DNA of 7,558 nucleotides. Origin: an uncultured Blautia sp. (GTDB taxonomy: Bacteria; Bacillota; Clostridia; Lachnospirales; Lachnospiraceae). The translations under genes were made by a program, and so were the position numbers. The stretch spans positions 1 to 7,558 of the forward strand of contig CALIZJ010000212.1 of assembly GCA_938028845.1 (NCBI GenBank), in the 5' to 3' direction. The notes under the pieces were generated by a model, which saw only the letters and a program-made list of their open reading frames with translations, was not told the DNA's origin and ran no database searches. How positions within the stretch are numbered: position 1 is the first letter of the stretch; every line of letters starts with the position of its first letter. Of this stretch, positions 1 to 6,222 are shown in pieces.

Positions 1-11
1 ATAGTACACTG

Positions 12-44
12 CTCCTTTGATTCTGTAATATCTTAAGTATTATA
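12..44 (-). promoter_or_regulatory. Possible promoter and ribosome binding site for a leftward gene beyond the window
   Basis: On the minus strand a perfect TATAAT lies at 44-39, followed about 20 bases later by AAAGGAG at 18-12. The last two window bases on that strand are A and T, so an ATG could begin at position 2, about 9 bases after GGAG, if the next base outside the window is G. No convincing -35 box is found 16-18 bases upstream of the TATAAT. The gene itself is not visible, so this is only a suggestion that a minus-strand gene begins at the left edge. Confidence 0.3.
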
Positions 45-47
45 ACT

Positions 48-251
48 TCAATATGGGAAGTCTGCTATCTGTATCCTGTCATGATCTATCACGCCAGCTG
101 GAACTTTCGCCGTCTGATTGGAGATATGGCATCTTAATTTTTCGCTCTCTGATTCTATCATATTTTCAAAAGAAAGACTATCCATCGGTTTTCCCCGCAG
201 ATTTCCAAACTCCCTTCGTTCCTGTTCATCGCCGCTGTCTTGTTCAGTCCT
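48..251 (-). pseudogene. Minus-strand coding remnant, unidentified
   Basis: This minus-strand frame is open for 67 codons from just after a TAA (254-252) to a TGA at 50-48. The predicted peptide looks like ordinary soluble protein, rich in Asp, Glu, Arg and Ser, with stretches such as SFENMIESESEKLR and VPAGVIDHDRIQIADF. The first ATG is at 185 and gives only 45 residues, preceded by GGGGA, a poor ribosome binding site. I recognise no family. It could be the 3' end of a gene whose 5' part was lost around position 250, where the structured small-ORF locus begins, or a very small gene starting at 185. It could also be a chance opening, because the opposite strand is open for 92 codons over almost the same interval (53-331). 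That plus-strand frame has no ribosome binding site. Confidence 0.3.
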
Positions 252-328
252 TTACTAAAGGGACTGCCCCCCTTTTATCACATAGAAATCCCCAGAATAT
301 TCTGGTAGAAATCTCTCGAAAGGAGGGC
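245..328 (+). promoter_or_regulatory. Structured leader that can mask the Shine-Dalgarno of the 37-codon ORF
   Basis: Three structures can be drawn in the RNA ahead of the small ORF. First, CAGTCC (245-250) pairs with GGACTG (261-266), extended by TTT/AAA with one bulged G. Second, GCCCCCCTTT (266-275) is complementary to AAAGGAGGGC (319-328), which is the Shine-Dalgarno region itself, with 9 of 10 pairs and one C-A mismatch. Third, between these arms lies the perfect palindrome CCAGAATATTCTGG (292-305), which would form a nested hairpin. Blocking translation through an upstream anti-Shine-Dalgarno is known for several type I toxin mRNAs; applying it here is inference. I could not find a clear promoter for this transcript. 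Confidence 0.45.
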
Positions 329-336
329 TAAGCCAT

Positions 337-450
337 ATGAGTATAGTTAACCTCATTGCAGACATAATTCGGCTCGAGCTGCTTTGGAATCGGATATACC
401 TTTGGTCAAAATATGAATCAGGCACAAAAATAGCCGCCTACGTCTGGTAA
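337..450 (+). CDS. 37-residue peptide, candidate type I toxin, unidentified
   Basis: The ORF runs from an ATG to a TAA and encodes 37 residues. AAAGGAGG at 319-326, 10 bases before the ATG, is one of the best ribosome binding sites in the window and is the main reason to believe it. The N-terminal two thirds (about residues 3-24) alternate hydrophobic residues with Asp9, Arg12, Glu14 and Arg19, as in an amphipathic helix with several Trp and Tyr. The C-terminus is SGTKIAAYVW. There is no clean transmembrane segment, unlike classic Fst, TxpA or BsrG toxins. The last nine codons lie in the left arm and loop of the terminator at 424-469. The context (structured leader, shared terminator, opposing promoter) suggests a type I toxin-like role. 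Alternatives are a non-toxic leader peptide or a chance ORF on a structured RNA. The sequence does not match a family I can name. Confidence 0.5.
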   Translation: MSIVNLIADIIRLELLWNRIYLWSKYESGTKIAAYVW

Positions 451-469
451 ACTAAGCGGCAATTTTTGT
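424..469. terminator. Bidirectional intrinsic terminator shared by two converging transcripts
   Basis: ACAAAAAT (424-431) pairs with ATTTTTGT (462-469) and GCCGC (433-437) pairs with GCGGC (456-460), with one A-A mismatch at 432/461. This gives 13 of 14 pairs around an 18-base loop. A run of five T follows the GC stem on the plus strand (463-467), and the run of five A at 426-430 gives the same signal on the minus strand. It can therefore stop transcripts arriving from both sides. It overlaps the last nine codons of the 37-codon ORF. Confidence 0.75.
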
Positions 470-513
470 CAAACTATTTATCGGATTAACCGTCTATCGG
501 CAGCACTCTTTCT
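424..513 (-). ncRNA. Candidate antisense RNA (about 90 nt) opposing the 37-codon ORF
   Basis: A transcript from the minus-strand promoter at 548-520 would begin near 513 and stop at the shared terminator near 424. It would overlap the 3' end of the small-ORF mRNA for about 46 bases, including its last nine codons and the terminator hairpin. It carries no credible ORF. A 12-base stretch at 480-491 (ATCGGATTAACC) has a 10-of-12 copy inside the ORF at 389-400 (ATCGGATATACC), so the RNA could in principle pair with the mRNA at a second place. Such copies are a feature of the par RNA I/RNA II pair. A match this good has perhaps a one in six chance of arising at random here. Both ends are predicted only. 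Confidence 0.45.
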
Positions 514-519
514 ATAATC

Positions 520-548
520 ATATTATCATGTGACCACAGAAATGTCAA
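520..548 (-). promoter_or_regulatory. Sigma-A-type promoter driving the candidate antisense RNA
   Basis: On the minus strand, a perfect -35 TTGACA (548-543) is followed by a 17-base spacer and TAATAT (525-520), four of six matches to the -10 consensus. GATAAT at a 15-base spacing is an alternative -10. The predicted start is near 513, about 45 bases before the terminator stem. No gene follows in that direction before the terminator, which fits a small RNA. Confidence 0.55.
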
Positions 549-627
549 AATAATTCTTTTTACCTCGCTGGATTTCTATAATATATCAATCCAATAAATT
601 ATTGCATATAGCCGCACGCACGAAACT

Positions 628-647
628 ATCCTATACAATCCTATACA
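628..647. repeat. Tandem 10-bp direct repeat
   Basis: ATCCTATACA occurs twice with no gap (628-637 and 638-647). A period of about one DNA turn would place two protein contacts on the same face, so a small operator is possible. Simple duplication is equally possible. No gene start lies close by on either strand. Confidence 0.6.
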
Positions 648-655
648 CGAATAAT

Positions 656-712
656 AAAAAAAGCATTCCACATGGCTACAGGTAAAGGAACAGAAGCACG
701 AATGGATTTTTT
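656..712 (-). terminator. Weak terminator candidate for the sugar operon
   Basis: CATTC (664-668) and GAATG (700-704) can form a 5-bp stem, with GCT/AGC pairing further in. On the minus strand it is followed by a run of seven T (A-run at 656-662), and a run of six T follows on the plus strand (707-712). The stem is short, the loop is large, and it lies about 190 bases past the hydrolase stop codon. It is the best available end point for the operon but not a strong one. Confidence 0.28.
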
Positions 713-898
713 CTTATAGATATATCTAGTTTTAAAATAGCTTTCCGGACGGTTTCATCACTGGCCTTCAGATGAAGTATCTATGATTTCATTGATTTCA
801 CTATCCGACTGTGTCACCTTCATGACATCCTGTCCAAAACAGAATTTGAAAAATAAAATAGTATATATCTTCTTTATCTAAGAGACCGGCATTCATAC

Positions 899-3058
899 CT
901 ATGCCCAATACAGACGCATCCCAAATTCATGACTCATCCTGTCCGGGTGTCCCTTTACTCTCGGAAGCAAGGTCTGGATATCTTCATATTTATTTCTGGC
1001 GATGCAGTTTCCTTCGCTGTCCGTCAGTTTCAAAAATACGTTCCAGTGCTTATCTTTTCCGTATCCTTCCGGAAAATCTGCCACATGGATACAACTGTCC
1101 GGACCCATATCGCATTTTTCACAATGGTGTTCTATTACAGTTTCTCCTTCCATGACCGTCCACTCCGCCGTACATCCGGTATAGCTTTTGTCTGAGTCAT
1201 TGACTGCCCAGATGCCCTTCAGAACGTCCCTGTGCTCTACAAAGACCCCGATCTGGCCGTTGCTTTCCAGGATCGCCTCAAGTCCTTTTTTAGGAACGCC
1301 CCACCAGTCATAAATCCCATAAAAGCTCTGGGGACACAGGTCGATAAACATAAACTGGACGTATCCGGAGCATCTGTTATATTTCTGGATGCGGTAATGC
1401 TCTGTATAGTATTTTATCAGTTTGTACTGATACTCCTGGATCTCCGGGATCTGATCCGCCAAAACCCGGAGACGGTTATAGACCGAAGGAACTTTTTTCA
1501 GATTTTCCGCGCAGCCCGGCGCGTCAAAGCCATATTCCGTGTTCAGCTTTTCTCTCTGTTCATAGATCTCCCGGTATTCTCCTCCGCTCAGGGAACCCAG
1601 ATAGTTGTGGCTGTCCCCGCTGTACGGGTCTGTCTCACAGAAGGATCCTTTTATGATCGGGCGTGCCGGGTCCATTTCCGTTACTTCTCTGTACAGTCTC
1701 GGGCCTGGATTTTCCTCCATGAATCGCTCTCTTGTCTTGCCGTCCGGGTCGATGCAGCCTGGCTCGTTCATAATGATCCAGCATATGATCGACGGATGAT
1801 TCTTAAGCATTTTTACATTGTCTCTGTAAATATTGGTGAACCGGTCCGCCCATTCATCGGTAGATGGATGGGACCAGTTGTATTCGGAATCCTGCAGCAC
1901 CGCAAGGCCCATTTCATCACAGAGATCATAAAATTCCTTCTGTTCTGTATGTACATGGACACGGATCAGGTTAAACCCTGCTGCTTTTATATTCAGCAGA
2001 TCCCGGAAATATCTCTCTTTCGTCATAGCCGAAATATAGCAGTCCGGAAAATAAGAGGTTCCCCGCACATAAAACTTTTTCTCATTGATCCAGAAGCGTG
2101 TAACTTCTTCCGTCCGTTCGATCTCCGTCTTTCGGAAGGCAAAATCTGACGCCTTTATGCTGAGCAGCTTCTTCCCTTTCAGAAGGGCCACCTCACAGGT
2201 ATACATCCAGGGCGTGCCATGATCCCATGTGCTCCACAGATTTACATTTTTCATCTGAAAATGCTTTTCTATACGCATTGTTTCGGAATCCGCTTTAAAG
2301 CTGTATGTTTCGCCGGCCCTGCATATGCCGGATTCTTTTTCTTTGATCTTATATACAAGCTCGTATTCTTCCCCTTCTGTAAGCCCTTTAAGCGCAGATG
2401 ACACTGCCGTATCCGTGTCCGCAAGCCCGTTTTCAAAGGTGTATGTGATCTCCGGGTCTTCTGTGAGGATCCCGTCTTTGGACAGGATCACTTCTACCTT
2501 TCCATAAATCCCGATAGGGTTTACGTCCCTCTGGATGAAGGTGTCTGAATGCTCATAGGTTCCCTTTACCATATTCCGGATGACCAGATTTGTCCTTTGC
2601 TCCTGCTCATCCAGCTCTACCTTATCATCCCAGGGCGAGCTTACTTTCACCACCAGAAGGTTTTCTCCCTCCCGTATGCAGTCTCTGACATCAAAGGAAA
2701 ATGGAGCAGAGTAGCCTTCATGCTCTCCTAAAAACACTCCGTTAAGCCATACTTTGGCGTAATAATCCACATTGGAAAACCGGATCTCGGCAGCTTTTGC
2801 TCCACTTTCCTTTACCTCGAAGACCTGGCGGTACCACCAGGGCGCCTGGTTAAAATACCGCAGTTCTCTTCCGAAATATGGCTCCTTTGCATAGAGGAGC
2901 TGCAGATGCTTCAGTTCCTGCAGGGGCTCCCACTCCGAGATCTGGGAACCCACCGTTGTATAGGGCTCCATTTTTTCATACAGTTTCAACTGTTCTCCGG
3001 TATCATGGACATCCTGTAATATTTCCCATCCGTTATTCAAGTTGATAATTTTTTCCAT
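899..3058 (-). CDS. Glycoside hydrolase family 2 protein (beta-glycosidase), cytoplasmic
   Basis: The 719-residue protein has the GH2 domain order. An N-terminal sugar-binding beta-sandwich spans about 1-185, including WWYRQVFEV and AKVWLNGVFLGEHEGY (about 101-116). An Ig-like domain spans about 200-312, and a TIM barrel about 315-600. The barrel carries the acid/base in IIMNEPG (Glu432) and the nucleophile in NTEYG (Glu508), so it should be an active retaining exo-glycosidase. A 120-residue C-terminal region follows. There is no signal peptide, so it acts on imported substrate. The Asn-x-Lys motif of beta-glucuronidases is not apparent. The segment around residues 565-592, ending DWWGVPKKG, is more like mannosidase or glucosaminidase relatives, so beta-galactosidase or beta-glucuronidase should not be assumed. 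It is last in the operon, 46 bases after the permease stop. GGAG lies 5 bases before the ATG. The family is certain; the substrate is unknown. Confidence 0.93.
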   Translation of the reverse strand: MEKIINLNNGWEILQDVHDTGEQLKLYEKMEPYTTVGSQISEWEPLQELKHLQLLYAKEPYFGRELRYFNQAPWWYRQVFEVKESGAKAAEIRFSNVDYYAKVWLNGVFLGEHEGYSAPFSFDVRDCIREGENLLVVKVSSPWDDKVELDEQEQRTNLVIRNMVKGTYEHSDTFIQRDVNPIGIYGKVEVILSKDGILTEDPEITYTFENGLADTDTAVSSALKGLTEGEEYELVYKIKEKESGICRAGETYSFKADSETMRIEKHFQMKNVNLWSTWDHGTPWMYTCEVALLKGKKLLSIKASDFAFRKTEIERTEEVTRFWINEKKFYVRGTSYFPDCYISAMTKERYFRDLLNIKAAGFNLIRVHVHTEQKEFYDLCDEMGLAVLQDSEYNWSHPSTDEWADRFTNIYRDNVKMLKNHPSIICWIIMNEPGCIDPDGKTRERFMEENPGPRLYREVTEMDPARPIIKGSFCETDPYSGDSHNYLGSLSGGEYREIYEQREKLNTEYGFDAPGCAENLKKVPSVYNRLRVLADQIPEIQEYQYKLIKYYTEHYRIQKYNRCSGYVQFMFIDLCPQSFYGIYDWWGVPKKGLEAILESNGQIGVFVEHRDVLKGIWAVNDSDKSYTGCTAEWTVMEGETVIEHHCEKCDMGPDSCIHVADFPEGYGKDKHWNVFLKLTDSEGNCIARNKYEDIQTLLPRVKGHPDRMSHEFGMRLYWA

Positions 3059-3104
3059 AAAGTCTCCATTCTGCTCTTTCTGTTTAAAGCGTAAATATAT
3101 TCTG

Positions 3105-3947
3105 TCAGCTCTTCACCGCTCCTGCCGCCATTCCTTCGATGATATTTTTATTTAAGATAAAATATACGATCAAGGTAGGAAGGATCGAGATCACGATGGC
3201 CGCAAAGGTGCTTCCCCAGTCTACTCTTCCGAACTGGCCCACAAAGTCGTTCAGCCCCACCGGAAGCGTCTTCATTTCTGTTGAGGAAATAAAGGTATTT
3301 GCATAGGTAAATTCATTCCACACAAATACAAAATTGTATGTCAGGACGGTCATTGTGGTATTTTTTGCCATAGGGACAACGATCTTTCTGAATGTAGTCC
3401 ACATGCTGGCCCCGTCGATCACCGCCGCCTCCAGAAGGGAGTCCGGCATAAATTTCAGGAATCCTGTATACAGGAAGATACACATAGGGAGCCCGAATCC
3501 CACCTGAGGAATTACCAGCGCCCAGTATGTATTTCGCAGCCCTACCGCATTATAGATCTGAAACATGGGGATCAGACAGGCGAAAACCGGCACCATCATA
3601 CCAAAAAGGAAGAATCCCATCAGCGCGTTGGCATATCTGACTTTTACCTTGCTGATAACAAAGGAGACCGGGCATCCCAGGATCACAATGCCGATCAGGG
3701 TCAGTACCGCCACCACGGTGCTGTTCAAAAAATATCTGGGGATATGGGACGTGGTCAGCGCACTGATATAGTTCCCCAGATAAAAACCGGAAGGCAGCGC
3801 ATACTGAGCCGTATAGGTCATTTCATCCGGGGTTTTAAGGCTTGAGCAGATGACCCAGAAGATCGGATAGATCTGGATCACCACAAAGATCAGGATGACC
3901 ACATAAAAGACTGCCCGCAATGTTATATTTTTTCTGGATTTTATCAT
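3105..3947 (-). CDS. Sugar ABC transporter permease, MalG/AraQ type
   Basis: This 280-residue inner-membrane subunit of a CUT1-type importer forms the translocation channel together with the permease encoded just upstream. About six membrane segments are visible near residues 13-35, 74-97, 106-129, 141-162, 198-217 and 247-267. The ATPase-contacting EAA loop reads EAAVIDGA from Glu173, with the conserved Gly179, Ile189 and Pro192. The N-terminal YPIFWVICSSLKTPDE stretch is typical of the MalG side. Its ATG shares the A of the preceding gene's TAA (TAATG), with GGGGATGAGGAG just ahead, so translation is probably coupled and the two subunits made in equal amounts. The length is normal for the family. 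The transported sugar cannot be read from the sequence. Confidence 0.95.
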   Translation of the reverse strand: MIKSRKNITLRAVFYVVILIFVVIQIYPIFWVICSSLKTPDEMTYTAQYALPSGFYLGNYISALTTSHIPRYFLNSTVVAVLTLIGIVILGCPVSFVISKVKVRYANALMGFFLFGMMVPVFACLIPMFQIYNAVGLRNTYWALVIPQVGFGLPMCIFLYTGFLKFMPDSLLEAAVIDGASMWTTFRKIVVPMAKNTTMTVLTYNFVFVWNEFTYANTFISSTEMKTLPVGLNDFVGQFGRVDWGSTFAAIVISILPTLIVYFILNKNIIEGMAAGAVKS

Positions 3948-4816
3948 TACTCCTCATCCCCCTTTGCAGCTCCCAGACATTTTTGGATGATCGCCACGGC
4001 CGCCAGACATTCCACAACAAGGAAAACGGACAATGCGCTTCCATAGCCGAAGTCAGCCGAGTTAAAAGCGGTTTTATACATATAGGTCGCCACCATCTCC
4101 GTAGACCTCGACTTGTTGTCAAGTATGTAAAATACATCAAAGGTTTTCAGACAGCCGTTCACAAGCATCACGATCACAATACTGAAAATATTCTTGATCA
4201 GCGGGAATTTGATGTACCGATACTGCTGGAGTACATTGCACCCGTCCATGGTCGCCGCTTCGATCACATCTTTGGAGATCGAAACAAACGCCGAATAGAA
4301 AATGATCATATAAAGTCCGCAGTATTTATATCCATCGATCAATGTGATCGTAAGGAGAGCGGTTTTTGAATTTGCAAGCAGAGCGATCGGTTCCATCCCG
4401 ATCTTTTCCATGATATAACATACCAGGCCCTGAGGCTGGGCGGAAAGCATCTTGGAGAATATCTGGCAGATCGCCATGGAAGAAATGATACAGGGAACGA
4501 AATAGATTACCCGCATCACATTTTTCCCCCTTGTGATATGTTCCAGGAGGATCGCCAGCAAAAGCCCTACCGTGATCTGGAAAATACTTCCGATCAACAC
4601 GAATTTAAGATTGTTTACAATTGCCGTCAGAAAGGTATTGTCCTGGAACATACGAATGTAGTTTTCCAGGCCTACAAATTTCATATCACTGATGCCGTTC
4701 CAGGAAAAAAAGCTGTACCCCATAGACCACAGGATGGGTACGATCACAGTCAAGATATAAACGATCAGCGCCGGCAGGACAAACATCAGAGGCTGGATCT
4801 TATTTTTTGGCTTCAT
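3947..4816 (-). CDS. Sugar ABC transporter permease, MalF/UgpA type
   Basis: This 289-residue membrane subunit is the partner of the following permease in a CUT1-type importer. Six membrane segments are visible near residues 8-33, 65-92, 101-122, 153-178, 209-231 and 258-280. The EAA loop is EAATMDG from Glu186, with Gly192 and Pro205 conserved. The N-terminal pattern, LPALIVYILTVIVPILWSM followed by FVGLENY, is characteristic of MalF/LacF-like proteins that lack the large periplasmic insert of E. coli MalF. GGAGGT lies 8 bases before the ATG, a strong site. It lies 71 bases downstream of the binding-protein gene, with a hairpin between. No ATPase gene accompanies it. Confidence 0.95.
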   Translation of the reverse strand: MKPKNKIQPLMFVLPALIVYILTVIVPILWSMGYSFFSWNGISDMKFVGLENYIRMFQDNTFLTAIVNNLKFVLIGSIFQITVGLLLAILLEHITRGKNVMRVIYFVPCIISSMAICQIFSKMLSAQPQGLVCYIMEKIGMEPIALLANSKTALLTITLIDGYKYCGLYMIIFYSAFVSISKDVIEAATMDGCNVLQQYRYIKFPLIKNIFSIVIVMLVNGCLKTFDVFYILDNKSRSTEMVATYMYKTAFNSADFGYGSALSVFLVVECLAAVAIIQKCLGAAKGDEE

Positions 4817-4842
4817 TTCTTATTACCTCCGAATCCTTATAT

Positions 4843-4877
4843 AAAAACGCAGGGCTGCATGTTACTGCAAACCCTGC
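4843..4877 (-). terminator. Intercistronic hairpin with U-run after the binding-protein gene (attenuator or mRNA stabiliser)
   Basis: Read on the minus strand, GCAGGG (4877-4872) pairs with CCCTGC (4854-4849), and TGCA (4869-4866) pairs with TGCA (4859-4856) inside, leaving a 6-base loop. A run of five T follows one base later (4847-4843). The hairpin begins 10 bases after the binding-protein stop codon and ends before the permease ribosome binding site. Partial termination, or protection of the upstream mRNA from 3' decay, would give more binding protein than permease. This is common for such operons, where the binding protein is needed in excess. Confidence 0.6.
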
Positions 4878-4887
4878 CTCTTCATAA

Positions 4888-6186
4888 TTACTCTGTTTCA
4901 AAATAATCTGAAGCGTACTGTTCTACAGCTTCGTCCATATGCTGGCAGAATTCTTCCGGGGTCTGCTCTTTCAGTCCCAGGCTTGCCAGTTCCTTTCTGT
5001 AAACCTCATTGGTAGACGGATCCAGGCGTACATCCCAGCACTGTGCGAAGGTTCCGCAGTTGTCCAGGTCTGAAAGGATCTGCTGTGTAAGCTCTGGAAG
5101 GCTTTCCGGATCACTTGGCATCATAGACGGCAGCATATTGTAGTCGTACATTGCCGTGTCTGCAAAATTATCCCATACATAGCTGATGAAATCTTTCATC
5201 TGGTCGTTCATGGCGTCCACTCTGATGGCAGTTCCGATACCGCAGTTTGCATAGTAGTCATTCTCTCCTGTAGCCGTTCCTTCTGTATCGATAGGAAGCT
5301 TAAACATAGAGATGTCGTCTTTCAATTCTCCGCTTTCGTCCGCAAGATCCAAGGTATCCCAGGAACCGGTGTACAGCATTGCGGCTCCTCTGTTCAGGAA
5401 CAGTTCCATCTGCGCGGTAGCGTCAGAGCTTGTCCATCCTTCGCTGAAGTACTGCATGATATCCTGTGCGTACTGAGCGGTCTTGATTCCTGTGTCGGAG
5501 TTGAATTTCTTCTCGCCTGTTCTTGCCTTGTCTATAAAGTCGTTTCCTTCCAGGCGGAATGCTTTAAAAGCAGGATATCTCATGACCATGTCGTAGTTTC
5601 CTGCAGAGATCGGCGTCATCCCGGCATCCTGAAGCTTCTGGCATACATCCAGCAGATCGTCTAATGTTTTTGGTGTCTCTGTGATCCCGGCCTCTTCAAA
5701 CATATCCTTATGGTACCAAAAATATTCCACGTTGCCCTGCCAGGTCATCAGGTAATTGCTTCCGTCGCTCAGCTTCGGATACTCCAGAGCAATGTTAAAG
5801 AATTTATCTTTGATTCCCAGCTCGTCATAAAGATCGTCGATGCTGTAGATCAGTCCCTTTTTGCAGAGGCCCTCAAAGAAGGCTTCCGGGTCCGCGTCAA
5901 ACCAGTCCGGAAGTTCGTCGCTGGATGCCAGGATCTTTATCTTCTGAAGATAGGTTTCACGGTCGCCTATGGATTCCACGTTGAATTCAAATCCCGGATG
6001 CTCTGCTTTATACTCTTCCGCCACCTGTTTTAACGCCTGAAGCGCAGCATCGTTCTCCGATCTGGAGCTTATGTAATTGATCACCAGGGGCTCTTCGCTT
6101 TCTTCCGCATATACACAGGGCACATTCAGCATGGTAACACTGAGTGCAGCCATCAGTCCGGCTGCGATCCACTTTTTAATTTTCAT
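4888..6186 (-). CDS. Extracellular solute-binding protein of a sugar ABC importer (family 1)
   Basis: This 432-residue secreted receptor captures the sugar and delivers it to the two permeases. I chose the ATG at 6186: GGAG lies 8 bases upstream and the protein then begins with a textbook signal peptide (MKIKKW, hydrophobic core 7-20). The frame is open to an earlier ATG at 6231, but that codon lies in a hairpin loop with no ribosome binding site. The predicted cleavage is after VYA (residue 27). The mature part shows the family 1 pattern: an early TYLQKIKILASSDELPDWF segment, FWYHKDMFEEAGI, an aromatic-rich ligand cleft (WQGNVEYFWY, YTGSWDT) and GIGTAIRVDAM. Cys24 follows LNVP, a poor lipobox. 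It is the first gene of the operon. The family is clear; the ligand is not. Confidence 0.94.
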   Translation of the reverse strand: MKIKKWIAAGLMAALSVTMLNVPCVYAEESEEPLVINYISSRSENDAALQALKQVAEEYKAEHPGFEFNVESIGDRETYLQKIKILASSDELPDWFDADPEAFFEGLCKKGLIYSIDDLYDELGIKDKFFNIALEYPKLSDGSNYLMTWQGNVEYFWYHKDMFEEAGITETPKTLDDLLDVCQKLQDAGMTPISAGNYDMVMRYPAFKAFRLEGNDFIDKARTGEKKFNSDTGIKTAQYAQDIMQYFSEGWTSSDATAQMELFLNRGAAMLYTGSWDTLDLADESGELKDDISMFKLPIDTEGTATGENDYYANCGIGTAIRVDAMNDQMKDFISYVWDNFADTAMYDYNMLPSMMPSDPESLPELTQQILSDLDNCGTFAQCWDVRLDPSTNEVYRKELASLGLKEQTPEEFCQHMDEAVEQYASDYFETE

Positions 6187-6222
6187 TTTGCTTTCTCCTT
6201 TCTTTTTCTTTCCCGGGAAAAT

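Larger units (their letters stand above)
551..898. other. Gene-poor AT-rich stretch downstream of the hydrolase gene
   Basis: No supported gene is found on either strand. It contains a tandem decamer (628-647), a perfect 12-bp palindrome TAGATATATCTA (717-728), a short GATTTCA repeat (785-791 and 794-800), and a weak terminator candidate (656-712). Minus-strand frames at 823-758 and about 780-681 read as short protein-like pieces separated by a frame change. They could be decayed coding sequence, but they are too short to identify. Confidence 0.5.

Noticed and set aside
53..331. 92-codon plus-strand ORF
   Set aside because: It has no ribosome binding site, no recognisable protein character and many Ser/Pro/Phe codons typical of antisense frames. 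The opposite strand reads more like real protein, and its stop falls directly behind the Shine-Dalgarno of the 37-codon ORF.
424..513. CRISPR array, riboswitch or tRNA
   Set aside because: There are no spaced repeats, no recognisable riboswitch core and no cloverleaf. The terminator and promoter pair explain the signal better.
669..718. Short plus-strand ORF starting MATGKGTEAR
   Set aside because: It is only 15 codons, has no ribosome binding site, and overlaps the weak terminator candidate.
758..823. 21-codon minus-strand ORF and the neighbouring frame down to about 681
   Set aside because: They read as protein-like pieces (for example SDSEINEIIDTS, then ASDETVRKAILKLDIS in another frame) and may be decayed coding sequence. 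They are too short and lack a convincing ribosome binding site and any family match.
1232..2149. 305-codon plus-strand ORF
   Set aside because: It lies wholly antisense to the glycoside hydrolase gene, whose domains and catalytic residues are clear. It has no credible ribosome binding site, and its length is a by-product of the hydrolase codon use.
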